The translations under genes and the position numbers were made by a program. From contig JAQTLP010000008.1 of assembly GCA_028714855.1 (NCBI GenBank), positions 62,001-126,000 on the forward strand: 64,000 bases of DNA, given 5' to 3'. The notes beneath the pieces were generated by a model. That model did not search any database. It was not told the DNA's origin and saw nothing but the letters and a program-made list of their open reading frames with translations. Shown here in pieces: positions 8,700 to 17,256 of the stretch (position 1 is the first letter of the stretch; every line of letters starts with the position of its first letter). The DNA comes from Phycisphaerae bacterium (lineage in GTDB: Bacteria > Planctomycetota > Phycisphaerae > Sedimentisphaerales > Anaerobacaceae).

Positions 8700-9302
8700 C
8701 TCAAAATCTGAGTCTTATCGCCAATTTTCCAAACATCGAGAACCCCGAAGCAATTGGCAAAAGATTTAATTGTCAATTGCGACTGCCTCGCCAGCATGCG
8801 TTTGGCGACACCCCCTTGGCCGTAGCTTAATGCGAGAGAGTTATAGCACCTGCTTGTGCCGCCGTAGGTTTTGATAAAACTTCAATCAAAAGCGCAGGTA
8901 GTTGTGTACCTAAAACCCATTTTTCTAAAAATTTTTTACTCCTTCTCTCACATCGAGTTACGAGAGACGAGCGACAAGCGACAATTAATTTTTTCGCATC
9001 AATCGCGCAAGTTTCTCCAACAGTAGAGAAACAGTCTATTTTGAAAGGAATTACTAATGAGTGGTTACAAATAATCAATTAATATTGTTTATAATTTACT
9101 TCTCTTCTTTCTCTGTGGCTGAAATTTCGGCAGCGGAGATTTTCTGTTTATAGCGGAAAAATCAATCAAAATGAATAAATTATGCAAAACAAACCCAATT
9201 TCCAAAACCCCCAAAATGAGTATAACTTTAGCAATAACAATGACTAACAACTACGAACCACGAACAATGAACTATCAAAAACAAACCCAAACAAAGCCAA
9301 TT
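8700..9302. other. 603-base gap with decayed and repetitive sequence
   Basis: No convincing gene is seen. On the minus strand two frames give protein-like stretches (one ending AAQAGAITLSH, the next frame reading VAKRMLARQSQLTIKSFANC), which suggests a frameshifted remnant of an unknown gene. Around 8950-8990 is a run of near-repeated words (ACGAGAGACGAGCGACAAGC). The right end holds the low-complexity repeat listed separately. Confidence 0.4.
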
Positions 9303-9310
9303 TTAAAGCG
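9169..9310 (+). repeat. Low-complexity KTNPI/KQTQ-type dispersed repeat
   Basis: An A- and C-rich stretch, read in frame, gives CKTNPISKTPKMSITLA and, further on, NYEPRTMNYQKQTQTKPI. I recall this wording as a dispersed degenerate repeat scattered through Phycisphaerae-type genomes, where it inflates spurious ORFs. It ends near the 3' end of the AraC gene. Its reading frame continues antisense through real genes, so it is not a gene. Confidence 0.5.
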
Positions 9311-10598
9311 GTATCGACATCTTCTCTCTTCGCAGGTTCTTGACCCTGAACTGTCTCGGCGTCGCGCCTACCAGCCGTTTGAATGTTCGCGTGAAATAAC
9401 TTTGATTATTAAAGCCCGCCTGGAAGCAGATTTCCGTGCAGTTTTGCGTCGTCGCCAGCAGCAGTTGCTTCGCCCGCTCTATCCGGACGCTGGTCAGGTA
9501 ATCTATGAGCGTAATCCCCATCTGTTCTTTGAATACGTGCGCGAGGCGCGAAACGCTCATATGCGAAGCCTTGGCGACATCGGCAAGTCCTATCGGCTTA
9601 TCGTAATTGGCGTCGATATAGTTTATCGCGGGCCTGATTTGCGTTACCTTTTTGGCGTCCTGCGACGAATACACCAGCTCGATAAACTCGTTCAGTGCGG
9701 TGCTTATCCACGCGCACAAATCGCCCTGCTCGTTGATTTGCATAACCTTATTGACATACGTCAGGTTCTTTTGAAGCATAACGTCGATGCCAACCCCGCC
9801 TTCAACAGCCGACCGGCTCAGGATGCTCAGCAGTTCCAGCAGTCTCGCCTTAAGAACACCGATGTCGCCGGGATTATGAAACAATATCGTCCCGAATATG
9901 GAATTGAGAATCTCCTTTGCGCCCGTCCTGTCGCCGATTTTAACCTTGCCCATCAGCTCGCGCTCGCTCTCCAGCGGATATTCCCACGTTGCCCCAATCC
10001 TCTTTTTTTCCTGTATGAATTCGCCGATTTTGGATTGCTGCTCCGACCGCTGCTGCCTCCATCGCACAACGCGCGGGTCGAACCCGCCGATTTCATACAG
10101 CAGGTCGAACAAAAACTCCGCTTCCCTGTGGATTTGTGTCCCCTGTATAACAGGCAGGGCTTTTATCGCCGCCGTCAGCTTCTTGCTGTCAACACGAATT
10201 CCTTTCAGCCGTTTCTTGATGTCCTCGACCAGCGTAGGCGTTACCGGCTCCCAGAGGCATTTGCCGAAAAACATCCCGCCCAAAGCTTTGTCTTTATCCA
10301 TAACCGGCACACAGACCAGAACTATACCCGCGTGACAAAGCGAAATATAAGATTGCCCCGTCTCAATCGCAATCTTCAGGCTCTGCCTTCGCTCCTTACT
10401 GCATCTCCTTGCGCCGGCTGCGCTGCCGCGGACGACCTGGCAAAATTCCGGATAGCAGTCTTCGCTGCACATCTTTTTTATCTCTTTGCCGTCTATGTCC
10501 GCCGTTTCGAGACCGAGCTGGAAATGCATGCGAAAAATCCGCTCGATTTCCTCGAACTTTTCCTGAGCAAAATCTGTTTTAAGTGCCTTTTTACCCAT
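9303..10598 (-). CDS. PocR-domain AraC-family transcription regulator
   Basis: A 431-residue regulator. The first ~170 residues form a PocR-type sensory domain with a Cys-rich part (CSEDCYPEFC, then CSKERR and SLCHAG) and the GGMFFGKCL segment. The last ~100 residues are an AraC double helix-turn-helix (IGLADVAKASHMSVSRLAHVFKEQ, then TEICFQAGFNNQSYFTRTFKR). PocR domains sense small ligands such as diols or hydrocarbon derivatives. The gene lies 125 bases downstream of the MacAB-like operon on the same strand, so it may control it. The ligand is unknown. Confidence 0.9.
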   Translation of the reverse strand: MGKKALKTDFAQEKFEEIERIFRMHFQLGLETADIDGKEIKKMCSEDCYPEFCQVVRGSAAGARRCSKERRQSLKIAIETGQSYISLCHAGIVLVCVPVMDKDKALGGMFFGKCLWEPVTPTLVEDIKKRLKGIRVDSKKLTAAIKALPVIQGTQIHREAEFLFDLLYEIGGFDPRVVRWRQQRSEQQSKIGEFIQEKKRIGATWEYPLESERELMGKVKIGDRTGAKEILNSIFGTILFHNPGDIGVLKARLLELLSILSRSAVEGGVGIDVMLQKNLTYVNKVMQINEQGDLCAWISTALNEFIELVYSSQDAKKVTQIRPAINYIDANYDKPIGLADVAKASHMSVSRLAHVFKEQMGITLIDYLTSVRIERAKQLLLATTQNCTEICFQAGFNNQSYFTRTFKRLVGATPRQFRVKNLRREKMSIPL

Positions 10599-10723
10599 CT
10601 GAAACGCCTGAAAAACGCTAATTTCTGCCCCTTCCGTAGCAAGATAGTGTTATTATACCAATTCAGGGAAAAAGGCCAAGATAAATTTAACGAAGGCGAA
10701 AAACACAATGCAAAGCACGCTCG

Positions 10724-11992
10724 CTATTCGTGCCGAAGTGCGACTATGGGGTCAACTTTAGCGGCCCGCACCGCAGGATACAAACCGAAGATAATCCCGA
10801 CAGCGAAACTAATCACCAATGGCAGCACGATGCTTCCCACCGTAATGACCGTCGGCATATCGGAAAAATATGTTATCAAAAACGGCACCAGCACCCCGAG
10901 TCCGATACCGATAAGGCCCCCGATTATCGAAAGCACGACCGTCTCTATCAGAAACTGGCTGATAATCTGTCTCCTCTTGGCGCCGATGGCCCGCCGGATA
11001 CCTATCTCCCGCGTGCGCTCGGTTACCGAGGCCAGCATAATATTCATAATCCCTATCCCGCCAACCAGCAGACTAATGCCGGCTATCGAACCCAGCACAA
11101 TATTAAACCTGCGCTTGGTTGCTTCCGCCTCACGCAGCAATGCCAACGGCACGCTTACCATATAATCTTTCTTCTTGTGGAAACGGCTCAGCATATCCTC
11201 TATCCCTTTTGAGGTAGGCTCGACATCCTCAATCGAATCGACCTGCACAATCATCTGATGCAGCTCAACCAATTCCCGTTCGAATGTGCCGGATGTCATT
11301 CTCGCTGTTATGTCACCGAAATATGTACGCGCAACATCGATGGGAATATAAACGTCAACTTCCTGGTCGGGTATCTGAATATTGCCGGCCTGTCCGCTTT
11401 CGCTTTTGACAATCCCGACGACTTCAAACCGGTCACCGCCTATCTTAAGAGATTGACCGATTGTATTTTCAGCAGCCAGAAGTTTTCTGGCGCCATGTTC
11501 CGTCAGGACCGCAGCCGGAGCTCGCTCATTATCGTCGGAAGCTATCAGCACCCGCCCTGCCACAATAGGTCTCTGCACCAAGTCGAACCACACCGGTGAT
11601 GTTCCTACTACACGCAGCTCCAGCGTCCTCTCGCCCAAACGGCCTTCCTTGCGTATCAGCTTCACTGGTGCCGTTTTTCTTATGACCTTAAAAGTTTCTG
11701 TTACCCTCGCATAATCTTCATATGTCAACCCATAAATGGCCAAATGGGAATGTGTCGTACTCGTCGATTCTTCTTCTACCGATTTAACTGAACTGATAAT
11801 TATATTATTGCTGCCAAGTTTGCGAATCCGATCCATAGCTTCTTTGCTCGCGCCTTCTCCTACCGAAAGCATCGCCACCACGCTGCCGACCCCGAATACA
11901 ATCCCCAGCGTCGTAAGAAAAGCACGCAGCTTGTGTAAAAGCAGGTCTTCCATACCAAGCAGAATGTTACGGACAAGCTTGATTTGTCTCAT
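10724..11992 (-). CDS. macB: MacB-like ABC transporter permease
   Basis: A 422-residue permease of the MacB/FtsX type. The first membrane helix is near residues 20-45, a large periplasmic MacB_PCD domain follows, and three helices sit at the C-terminus. The FtsX-like signature TERTREIGIRRAIGAKRRQI lies before the last helices. Such permeases do not carry the substrate through the membrane; they drive a periplasmic adaptor mechanically. The start overlaps the stop of the ATPase gene by four bases, so translation is coupled. In this operon permease and ATPase are separate polypeptides, unlike E. coli MacB. The substrate is unknown. Confidence 0.9.
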   Translation of the reverse strand: MRQIKLVRNILLGMEDLLLHKLRAFLTTLGIVFGVGSVVAMLSVGEGASKEAMDRIRKLGSNNIIISSVKSVEEESTSTTHSHLAIYGLTYEDYARVTETFKVIRKTAPVKLIRKEGRLGERTLELRVVGTSPVWFDLVQRPIVAGRVLIASDDNERAPAAVLTEHGARKLLAAENTIGQSLKIGGDRFEVVGIVKSESGQAGNIQIPDQEVDVYIPIDVARTYFGDITARMTSGTFERELVELHQMIVQVDSIEDVEPTSKGIEDMLSRFHKKKDYMVSVPLALLREAEATKRRFNIVLGSIAGISLLVGGIGIMNIMLASVTERTREIGIRRAIGAKRRQIISQFLIETVVLSIIGGLIGIGLGVLVPFLITYFSDMPTVITVGSIVLPLVISFAVGIIFGLYPAVRAAKVDPIVALRHE

Positions 11993-12705
11993 TGCTCTTC
12001 CCCCTCGATGCGGTCTACCACACCATCCAGCATATGAAGCCGCTGCCTTGAGTATGCAGCAACATCCGCCTCATGCGTAACCATAATTATCGTCTTGCCC
12101 TGCTCATTAAGCTCGGTCAGCAGCGCAAGAATCTCTTTTCCGGTCGCCGTATCAAGATTGCCTGTTGGTTCATCCGCAAAAATAATCTGTGGGTCGTTCG
12201 CCAGAGCCCTCGCTACCGCTACCCGCTGCATCTGACCGCCCGATAGCTCCGAAGGACGATGATTCAGCCGTTCTCCCAGCCCGACTTTCCCGGCAAGTTC
12301 TCTCGCTCGCTCGGCGCTGTGGTGTGCCTCCCATCCCAAATAATAAAGGGGAAGCTCGATATTTCTCTGCACCGACAGCTGCGGTATGAGATTGAAACTC
12401 TGAAAAATAAAGCCAAGATGCCGAAGCCGCATCTCGCTGAGCGAATCATCTTCAAGAGTGCTTACGTCATGTCCTTCGAGGATATATCGACCCGAGCTTA
12501 AACGGTCTAAGCAGCCAAGTATGTTCATCATCGTGCTTTTGCCTGAGCCGCTCGGCCCCATTATAGCCCAGAAACTGCCTCTCTTGAACGACAGCGTCAC
12601 ACCAGCAAGGGCCTTTACTTCGCTGCTGCCCATCTGATAAATCTTCCGGGCATCTTCCAGCTTGATTATCTGATTATCAGAATTAGACTGCGCCTGACTT
12701 ATCAT
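11989..12705 (-). CDS. ABC transporter ATPase, MacB/LolD type
   Basis: A 238-residue ATPase. Walker A is GPSGSGKST, the Q-loop is in FIFQSFNLIPQL, the signature is LSGGQMQRVAVARAL, Walker B is IIFADEPTGNLD and the switch His is in MVTHE. This is the LolD/MacB/FtsE subfamily that energises mechanotransducing permeases. It overlaps the adaptor gene upstream and the permease gene downstream by four bases each, so the three form one tightly coupled operon. Confidence 0.93.
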   Translation of the reverse strand: MISQAQSNSDNQIIKLEDARKIYQMGSSEVKALAGVTLSFKRGSFWAIMGPSGSGKSTMMNILGCLDRLSSGRYILEGHDVSTLEDDSLSEMRLRHLGFIFQSFNLIPQLSVQRNIELPLYYLGWEAHHSAERARELAGKVGLGERLNHRPSELSGGQMQRVAVARALANDPQIIFADEPTGNLDTATGKEILALLTELNEQGKTIIMVTHEADVAAYSRQRLHMLDGVVDRIEGEEQ

Positions 12706-14471
12706 TCGCCTTCCCCGGATTGCTTTTGGCGACGTCCCTCCCGTTGTTTACGCATATTTTCCTTCTCTTCGTCGGACATATTCTCAAACTTCTCTCGCAT
12801 CTTCTGCCGCTGCTCGGGCGATGGCTCCCCCTCCAGCTTCGGACTTTTCTGCTCAACTTTCTCTATCCCCGCCTCTTTCACGCCTTCCCCTCCGGTCGTC
12901 CGCGCCCTCTGTTCTGTGCCAACTTCTGCGGCAGGCGTTTCGCCGGCCCTATCTCCACCTTGCTCAACAGTAGATGGGGCCAAAGGCGGCGTCAGCAGCA
13001 CAACCTCACCCTCCTTTAAACCTTCAAGGATTCTCATCATCCGGTTGTTATCTAATCCAATTTTAATCTTGCGAGGCTCAAATTCCCCGCCTTTCTGCAC
13101 ATAAACGGTCGGCTCCCCGCCGACACGAAGGACCGCCTGAACAGGTATGTACATTACATCGTCATACTCTTCTATAATTATTTCCGCCTTGCAGCTCATT
13201 CCCGTCCGAAGATAATCCCCTTCGCCATCAAGATAAACCTCAGTATTATAGACCTTCAGGTCAGGGTTCATCCAAATCATTTGACCATCTGGCAATGGCG
13301 CTATCTTCTCAACTCGGCCGGTAAATGTCTTCCCAGGCAAAGCATCCACCGTAACCACTACAGGCAAACCAGGCTTGACCTTCTGCAGACTGGTTTCATG
13401 GACTTTTACCACCGCCTTCACCGCTGTTGCCGTCGGCAGATAAATAAGTTCTTCCTGTTCACGAACCTCCCGACCTTCAATCAGCGGCTCTTGATTGCCT
13501 CGCCAGCCCTGCGTCTTGGCGCTGGTCGCATAAATCACCAATCCGTCGGCTGGTGCGTATATCTTCGTCTTGGCTATCTGCTCCTCGTTCTTCTTCAGTT
13601 TGTCTTTCTGCCGCTGGAATTCAGACTCTTTTGCCTTAAGGTCAGCTTCGGCCTGAACAACATCTGCTTTGGCCTTGCGGCTTGTTCGCTCCAAAGCCAT
13701 CTCCGCCTGGTTAACGTCGCTTTCAAGTTTCGCCAGGTTCCTCGGATGGGTAAAATCCTCCAGCAAACGCAAATTGTTTTCTGCCAGCTCAAGGTTCAAT
13801 TCGCCCTTGTGCGCAGACAGCTCGTCAATTTGTAATTCTGTTTGTGAAATATATTCCTTCTCTTTAAGTTTCTGTGACCATTTTAACTTCTCCTCCGCCG
13901 TCTGAAGCTCTTCCTTCGCTAATGTAATCTCCGACTCCATCTCCTTGCGCTGATTCAGATATTCACCTTCAACATACTTTCTCAAATCCTGTTTGGCGAA
14001 ATCAAACGCCAGCGCCGCCTTATCAATGTCGCTCTTCGCCTGGTTTTCCGCCACAGCCAAATTCTCACGCGCCCCGACAAAAGCTGCCTCGGTGTTCTGG
14101 ACTCGAATTTCATGGTCAACTCTTTCATCTAACAACGCACTCGAGTCTAATTCAACCAGCAGGTCACCCTTCTTCACGCGCGTCCCTTCCTCCACTAAAG
14201 TAAGAATTGTGGTTTTCCCTTCGACCTCGCACTTGAGAATTATTTGCTCACGCGCCTGTATCGTCCCAGATTCGGTTGCACTTATCCTCAATGGCCCCTG
14301 CTTGACTGCAAAAGTTGGCATATCTCCTGCCAAAATAGTCTTCGAGCCGGAATGATTAAAAGCTACAACCGCAACTACTATCAGCAGAATCACGACCGCC
14401 CCCGCCAAAGCCAAAATCTTAGGCTGTAAAAAACGCCTTTTTTCTGTAACTGAACCGGAATTATTTTCCAT
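12702..14471 (-). CDS. macA: MacA/HlyD-like periplasmic adaptor protein
   Basis: A 589-residue membrane-fusion protein with one N-terminal helix (about 20-42), a split lipoyl/barrel-sandwich domain, and a long coiled-coil hairpin (roughly residues 130-300). After the second lipoyl half (KIYAPADGLVIYA) come beta-barrel and membrane-proximal parts. It is longer than E. coli MacA (about 370) because of the hairpin and a charged E/K/R/Q-rich tail of about 80 residues. It should link the inner-membrane ABC pump to an outer-membrane channel, but no TolC homologue is in the window. ATG at 14471 with AGGAAAT upstream is preferred to 14510. Confidence 0.88.
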   Translation of the reverse strand: MENNSGSVTEKRRFLQPKILALAGAVVILLIVVAVVAFNHSGSKTILAGDMPTFAVKQGPLRISATESGTIQAREQIILKCEVEGKTTILTLVEEGTRVKKGDLLVELDSSALLDERVDHEIRVQNTEAAFVGARENLAVAENQAKSDIDKAALAFDFAKQDLRKYVEGEYLNQRKEMESEITLAKEELQTAEEKLKWSQKLKEKEYISQTELQIDELSAHKGELNLELAENNLRLLEDFTHPRNLAKLESDVNQAEMALERTSRKAKADVVQAEADLKAKESEFQRQKDKLKKNEEQIAKTKIYAPADGLVIYATSAKTQGWRGNQEPLIEGREVREQEELIYLPTATAVKAVVKVHETSLQKVKPGLPVVVTVDALPGKTFTGRVEKIAPLPDGQMIWMNPDLKVYNTEVYLDGEGDYLRTGMSCKAEIIIEEYDDVMYIPVQAVLRVGGEPTVYVQKGGEFEPRKIKIGLDNNRMMRILEGLKEGEVVLLTPPLAPSTVEQGGDRAGETPAAEVGTEQRARTTGGEGVKEAGIEKVEQKSPKLEGEPSPEQRQKMREKFENMSDEEKENMRKQREGRRQKQSGEGE

Positions 14472-14616
14472 TATCAATTTCCTGCAGGCAATACTCGCAA
14501 CTGATGCCATGGCCGCTAATGTCTTTTCATCGGCCTTTTAGCAACCCCGCTCCTATTTTTGGGCAAGTTTTCCCATCTTTCCCCTGTTTTGAAGCGAAAA
14601 AAAGCTCTATTGCCGT

Positions 14617-14646
14617 ATTATATCAAAAAATCACCCTATAAATCAA
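14617..14646 (-). promoter_or_regulatory. Predicted sigma-70 promoter of the macA operon
   Basis: On the minus strand TTGATT (14641-14646) and a perfect TATAAT (14617-14622) are 18 bases apart, about 150 bases upstream of the adaptor start. No operator is evident. Confidence 0.5.
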
Positions 14647-14758
14647 GGTTTAATCATATTATAGACGCACCGCTACCCCCATTTATTGCATAAAAATCAC
14701 AATTTTATCCGCCCTCTGCCGTCCTCCGCTTGCCCCGGCGTAGCCAAGTCGTCCGGCA

Positions 14759-14962
14759 TTACAATCCAGCCGGCTCGCACAAATTATTCGCACTATGAGC
14801 TACGCGTCCGCAATGCCGACATTTAAACTTCGGGTCTTTGACAATGGCATTGTATTCTTCCGCATCGCTGAGATGAAACCCCTGGGAAACAATGTAGCAC
14901 AAGTGCTTATCGTGCGATTCGCTTTTGCACTCTGTATTATGTGTTATATTTTCTTCCGCCAT
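14759..14962 (-). CDS. Small zinc-finger-like protein, unknown
   Basis: A 67-residue soluble protein with a C-terminal CRHCGRVAHSANNLC knuckle that could bind one zinc, and two further Cys near the N-terminus (positions 13 and 22). The pattern GFHLSDAEEYNAIVKDPKFKC before the CxxC looks like a family I have seen in many anaerobic bacteria, with no known function. It stands alone between the export operon and the oxidoreductase gene, on the opposite strand to the latter. The protein character is good despite the short length. Confidence 0.65.
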   Translation of the reverse strand: MAEENITHNTECKSESHDKHLCYIVSQGFHLSDAEEYNAIVKDPKFKCRHCGRVAHSANNLCEPAGL

Positions 14963-15151
14963 ATTTATCTACCTCATATTAACCAACCCAAATCACCTAA
15001 TCTACGCCCCCTATTGTAACAGTAAATCACGAATTGTAAATAACCTTGACTGAAAAACCAAGGAACGGTAAACCCGCCAGCGACTGATTGACCGCCCGGC
15101 AAGAACTTCTTATACTGGCAGAAACAGCAAAAACGTTAAGGAAATACTGCC

Positions 15152-15754
15152 GTGACGAAAATATCAGTTATACTTGCTCACCCTAATAAGGAAAGTTTCA
15201 ACCACGCTATAGCAGCCGCTGTTGTTGAAACGCTCAATGAAAATGGCCACAAGGTTTATTTCCACGATTTATACAAGGAAAATTTCGACCCGGTATTACC
15301 ATTTGAAGAATTCCCCAAAGATACTCCCCTGCCGGCTAAGATTGAAAAGCACTGTAAGGAAATCTCCCAAGCCGATGGCATTATCATCATTCATCCCAAT
15401 TGGTGGGGCCAGCCACCAGCCATTTTAAAAGGTTGGGTAGACAGGGTCATTCGCCCCGGTGTCGCCTACGAATTCCGCGAAGGCGACAAAGGCGAAGGCG
15501 TGCCTGTCGGCTTGTTAAAGGCAAAATCAGCGATTGTATTCAATACTTCCAATACCGAAACTGGAAGAGAAAAGAAAGTCTTTGGCGACCCTCTACAAAC
15601 CCTGTGGAAGAATTGTATTTTCAACTTATGCGGAATACCAGATTTCTACCGAAGAACTTTCGGCGTCATAGTTACCAGTTCCGCGCAGCAGAGAAAAAAC
15701 TGGTTGAGAGAAATCAGACAAACCATCGATAAATATTATCAAAAAAACAAATAA
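15152..15754 (+). CDS. NAD(P)H oxidoreductase, flavodoxin-like fold (KefF/MdaB type)
   Basis: A 200-residue flavodoxin-fold quinone reductase. ILAHPNKESFNHAIA at the N-terminus is the phosphate-binding loop, and HPNWWGQPPAILKGWVDRV is the family's conserved FMN/quinone loop. GTG start with AAGGAAAT about 7 bases upstream. It should pass two electrons from NAD(P)H to quinones or nitro compounds through FMN. The following acetyltransferase starts nine bases after the stop, so the two are probably co-transcribed. Confidence 0.87.
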   Translation: MTKISVILAHPNKESFNHAIAAAVVETLNENGHKVYFHDLYKENFDPVLPFEEFPKDTPLPAKIEKHCKEISQADGIIIIHPNWWGQPPAILKGWVDRVIRPGVAYEFREGDKGEGVPVGLLKAKSAIVFNTSNTETGREKKVFGDPLQTLWKNCIFNLCGIPDFYRRTFGVIVTSSAQQRKNWLREIRQTIDKYYQKNK

Positions 15755-15763
15755 ACCAGAGCC

Positions 15764-16267
15764 GTGGAAACACCAAAAATAGTCAAAGTCTCGAATGATA
15801 ACCTTGTTTCCGTCGTTGAAGCCCTTGCGCATAGTATCTGGCGCGAGTATTTTGTTCCCCTCATAGGCAGTCCCCAAGTAGAGTATATGCTCGAAAAGTT
15901 TCAATCGCGCCAGGCCCTTTTAAATCAAATAGAAAAACAAGGCTGCCTTTATTATTTACTTGAAGATAAAAATGGCAATCGGGTGGGATACTTTGCAATT
16001 GTTCCCCATCTGAAGGAATTATTCTTAAGCAAATTATATGTCACCGCTAAAAACCGCCGCAAAGGTTACGGCAGAGGTGCCCTGGAATTTATTGAAACAC
16101 TCGCAAAAAACAACGGCTTTTCTAAAGTAATCCTTACGGTAAATAAGAATAATGCCAGTTCGATTAACGCTTACAAAAAACTCGGGTTTGTTATCACGAA
16201 TTCTCTCGTTACCGACATCGGGGATGGCTTTGCAATGGACGACTACAAAATGGAAAAAGTTATTTAA
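15764..16267 (+). CDS. GNAT family N-acetyltransferase
   Basis: A 167-residue GNAT protein with a GTG start. The acetyl-CoA loop is in LYVTAKNRRKGYGRGALEF (R/Q-x-x-G-x-G/A type). The C-terminal VNKNNASSINAYKKLGFV is the typical last strand and helix of the fold. The substrate cannot be told; the DDYKMEK ending is common in members acting on small amines or peptides. It lies directly behind the oxidoreductase gene. Confidence 0.85.
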   Translation: METPKIVKVSNDNLVSVVEALAHSIWREYFVPLIGSPQVEYMLEKFQSRQALLNQIEKQGCLYYLLEDKNGNRVGYFAIVPHLKELFLSKLYVTAKNRRKGYGRGALEFIETLAKNNGFSKVILTVNKNNASSINAYKKLGFVITNSLVTDIGDGFAMDDYKMEKVI

Positions 16268-16291
16268 CCCCTTCCGCCTTCGGCCTAATGC

Positions 16292-16564
16292 TTATCCGAA
16301 GTTGTAGTGTTTTGACACTGCTTCAGTTATGGTCCAGGTGCATTCGAGGCCATCGGGGAAAACGACAAAGTCGCCGGGGCCAAAACTTACCGAATTTGTG
16401 CCGTCTGTTATCGTTGCCCTGCCTTGAAGAATAAGGCAGGTCTCTTTTTCCGTGTATTCCCATTTGAACGTGCTCGGCCCGCACTTCCAGATAGGCCAAG
16501 CCTTGCAGGTTGCTTCTTCGGTCGCCGAGGGCTTTTTAACAATGATATCTTTAACGGTAGGCAT
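16292..16564 (-). CDS. Small cupin-domain protein
   Basis: A 90-residue single cupin. The beta-barrel motifs are GPSTFKWEYTEKETCLILQGRATI and SFGPGDFVVFPDGLECTWTI. This is the short Cupin_3/EutQ-like group, usually of unknown ligand. The usual metal-binding His residues of motif 1 are replaced here (KWEYTEKE), so metal binding is doubtful. It stands alone and convergent with the acetyltransferase gene. Confidence 0.8.
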   Translation of the reverse strand: MPTVKDIIVKKPSATEEATCKAWPIWKCGPSTFKWEYTEKETCLILQGRATITDGTNSVSFGPGDFVVFPDGLECTWTITEAVSKHYNFG

Positions 16565-16654
16565 ATTATTCTCCTTATGCTTTCAATTCTATCGTTAATC
16601 AGTATAATAACGGCTCGGAAAAACGAAAGAGAAAAAGAGAAAACGGACTTTTTA

Positions 16655-16838
16655 GACAGGATAACAGGATTTACAAATACGATGCAGAGTTTTAGTCAGC
16701 TTTGTGTTCTCGGCAAACTTTGCTCCCAAAGCAAGCTTTGTCGCAAAGATTTGCCTTCGTCCACAAGGCCATCAAGACGGCCTTATCCTGAAGCTGCCTA
16801 AAACTATCGACTCGATTCCGACGCATAGGATTAACAGG
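16655..16838 (+). repeat. Split ACAGGAT-type repeat upstream of the GxxExxY gene
   Basis: GACAGGATAACAGGATTTAC at 16655-16674 and AGGATTAACAGG at 16827-16838 are two parts of an ACAGGATTWAC-type motif. From memory, such motifs often lie just before GxxExxY genes. About 150 bases with short inverted repeats (for example AAGGCC...GGCCTT) separate the two. Confidence 0.45.
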
Positions 16839-16851
16839 TAAGAAATTTATA

Positions 16852-17256
16852 ATGGAATATGAAGAGCTAACAAAAAAAATTATCGGCTGTGCATATTGCG
16901 TATATAATAAAATGGGATTTGGTTTTCTGGAATCCGTATACGAAAAGTGTTTACTGATAGAGCTCAAAAAAGAAGGGCTTAAAGCCGAATCACAAAAGGA
17001 CATTACTGTAAATTACGAAGGCGAAGTAGTCGGAGAATTTAAGGCCGATATCTTAGTCGAAGATACCATCATATTAGAATTGAAATCAATTAAACAAATT
17101 ACTAAGGCACATGAGGTGCAACTAGTAAATTACCTGGCTGCTACCGGCAAGCCAGTCGGATTGATATTAAACTTTGCAGAGCAGAAAGTTGAGGTCAAAA
17201 GAAAAGTAAAGGACTATGGAACAAGAGCAGTTGAAAAAACTCAAGGCATGGTTTGA
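16852..17256 (+). CDS. GxxExxY family protein (nuclease-like fold, unknown role)
   Basis: A 134-residue protein of the GxxExxY family; the name motif is GFLESVY (about residues 24-30). FKADILVEDTIILELKSI resembles the D...ExK core of PD-(D/E)xK nucleases, so a nuclease-like fold is likely, but no activity is established. The C-terminus (…DYGTRAVEKTQGMV) overlaps the next gene by 41 bases in another frame; the tail may be extended beyond the usual family end. The genes are scattered and appear horizontally mobile. Confidence 0.85.
   Translation: MEYEELTKKIIGCAYCVYNKMGFGFLESVYEKCLLIELKKEGLKAESQKDITVNYEGEVVGEFKADILVEDTIILELKSIKQITKAHEVQLVNYLAATGKPVGLILNFAEQKVEVKRKVKDYGTRAVEKTQGMV

Noticed and set aside
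8827-9078. 83-codon minus-strand frame
   Set aside because: No family match, and the protein-like text continues in a different frame; treated as decayed sequence.
9171-11165. 664-codon open frame on the plus strand
   Set aside because: It runs antisense through the AraC regulator and the ABC permease, both clear real genes; its first part is a low-complexity repeat.
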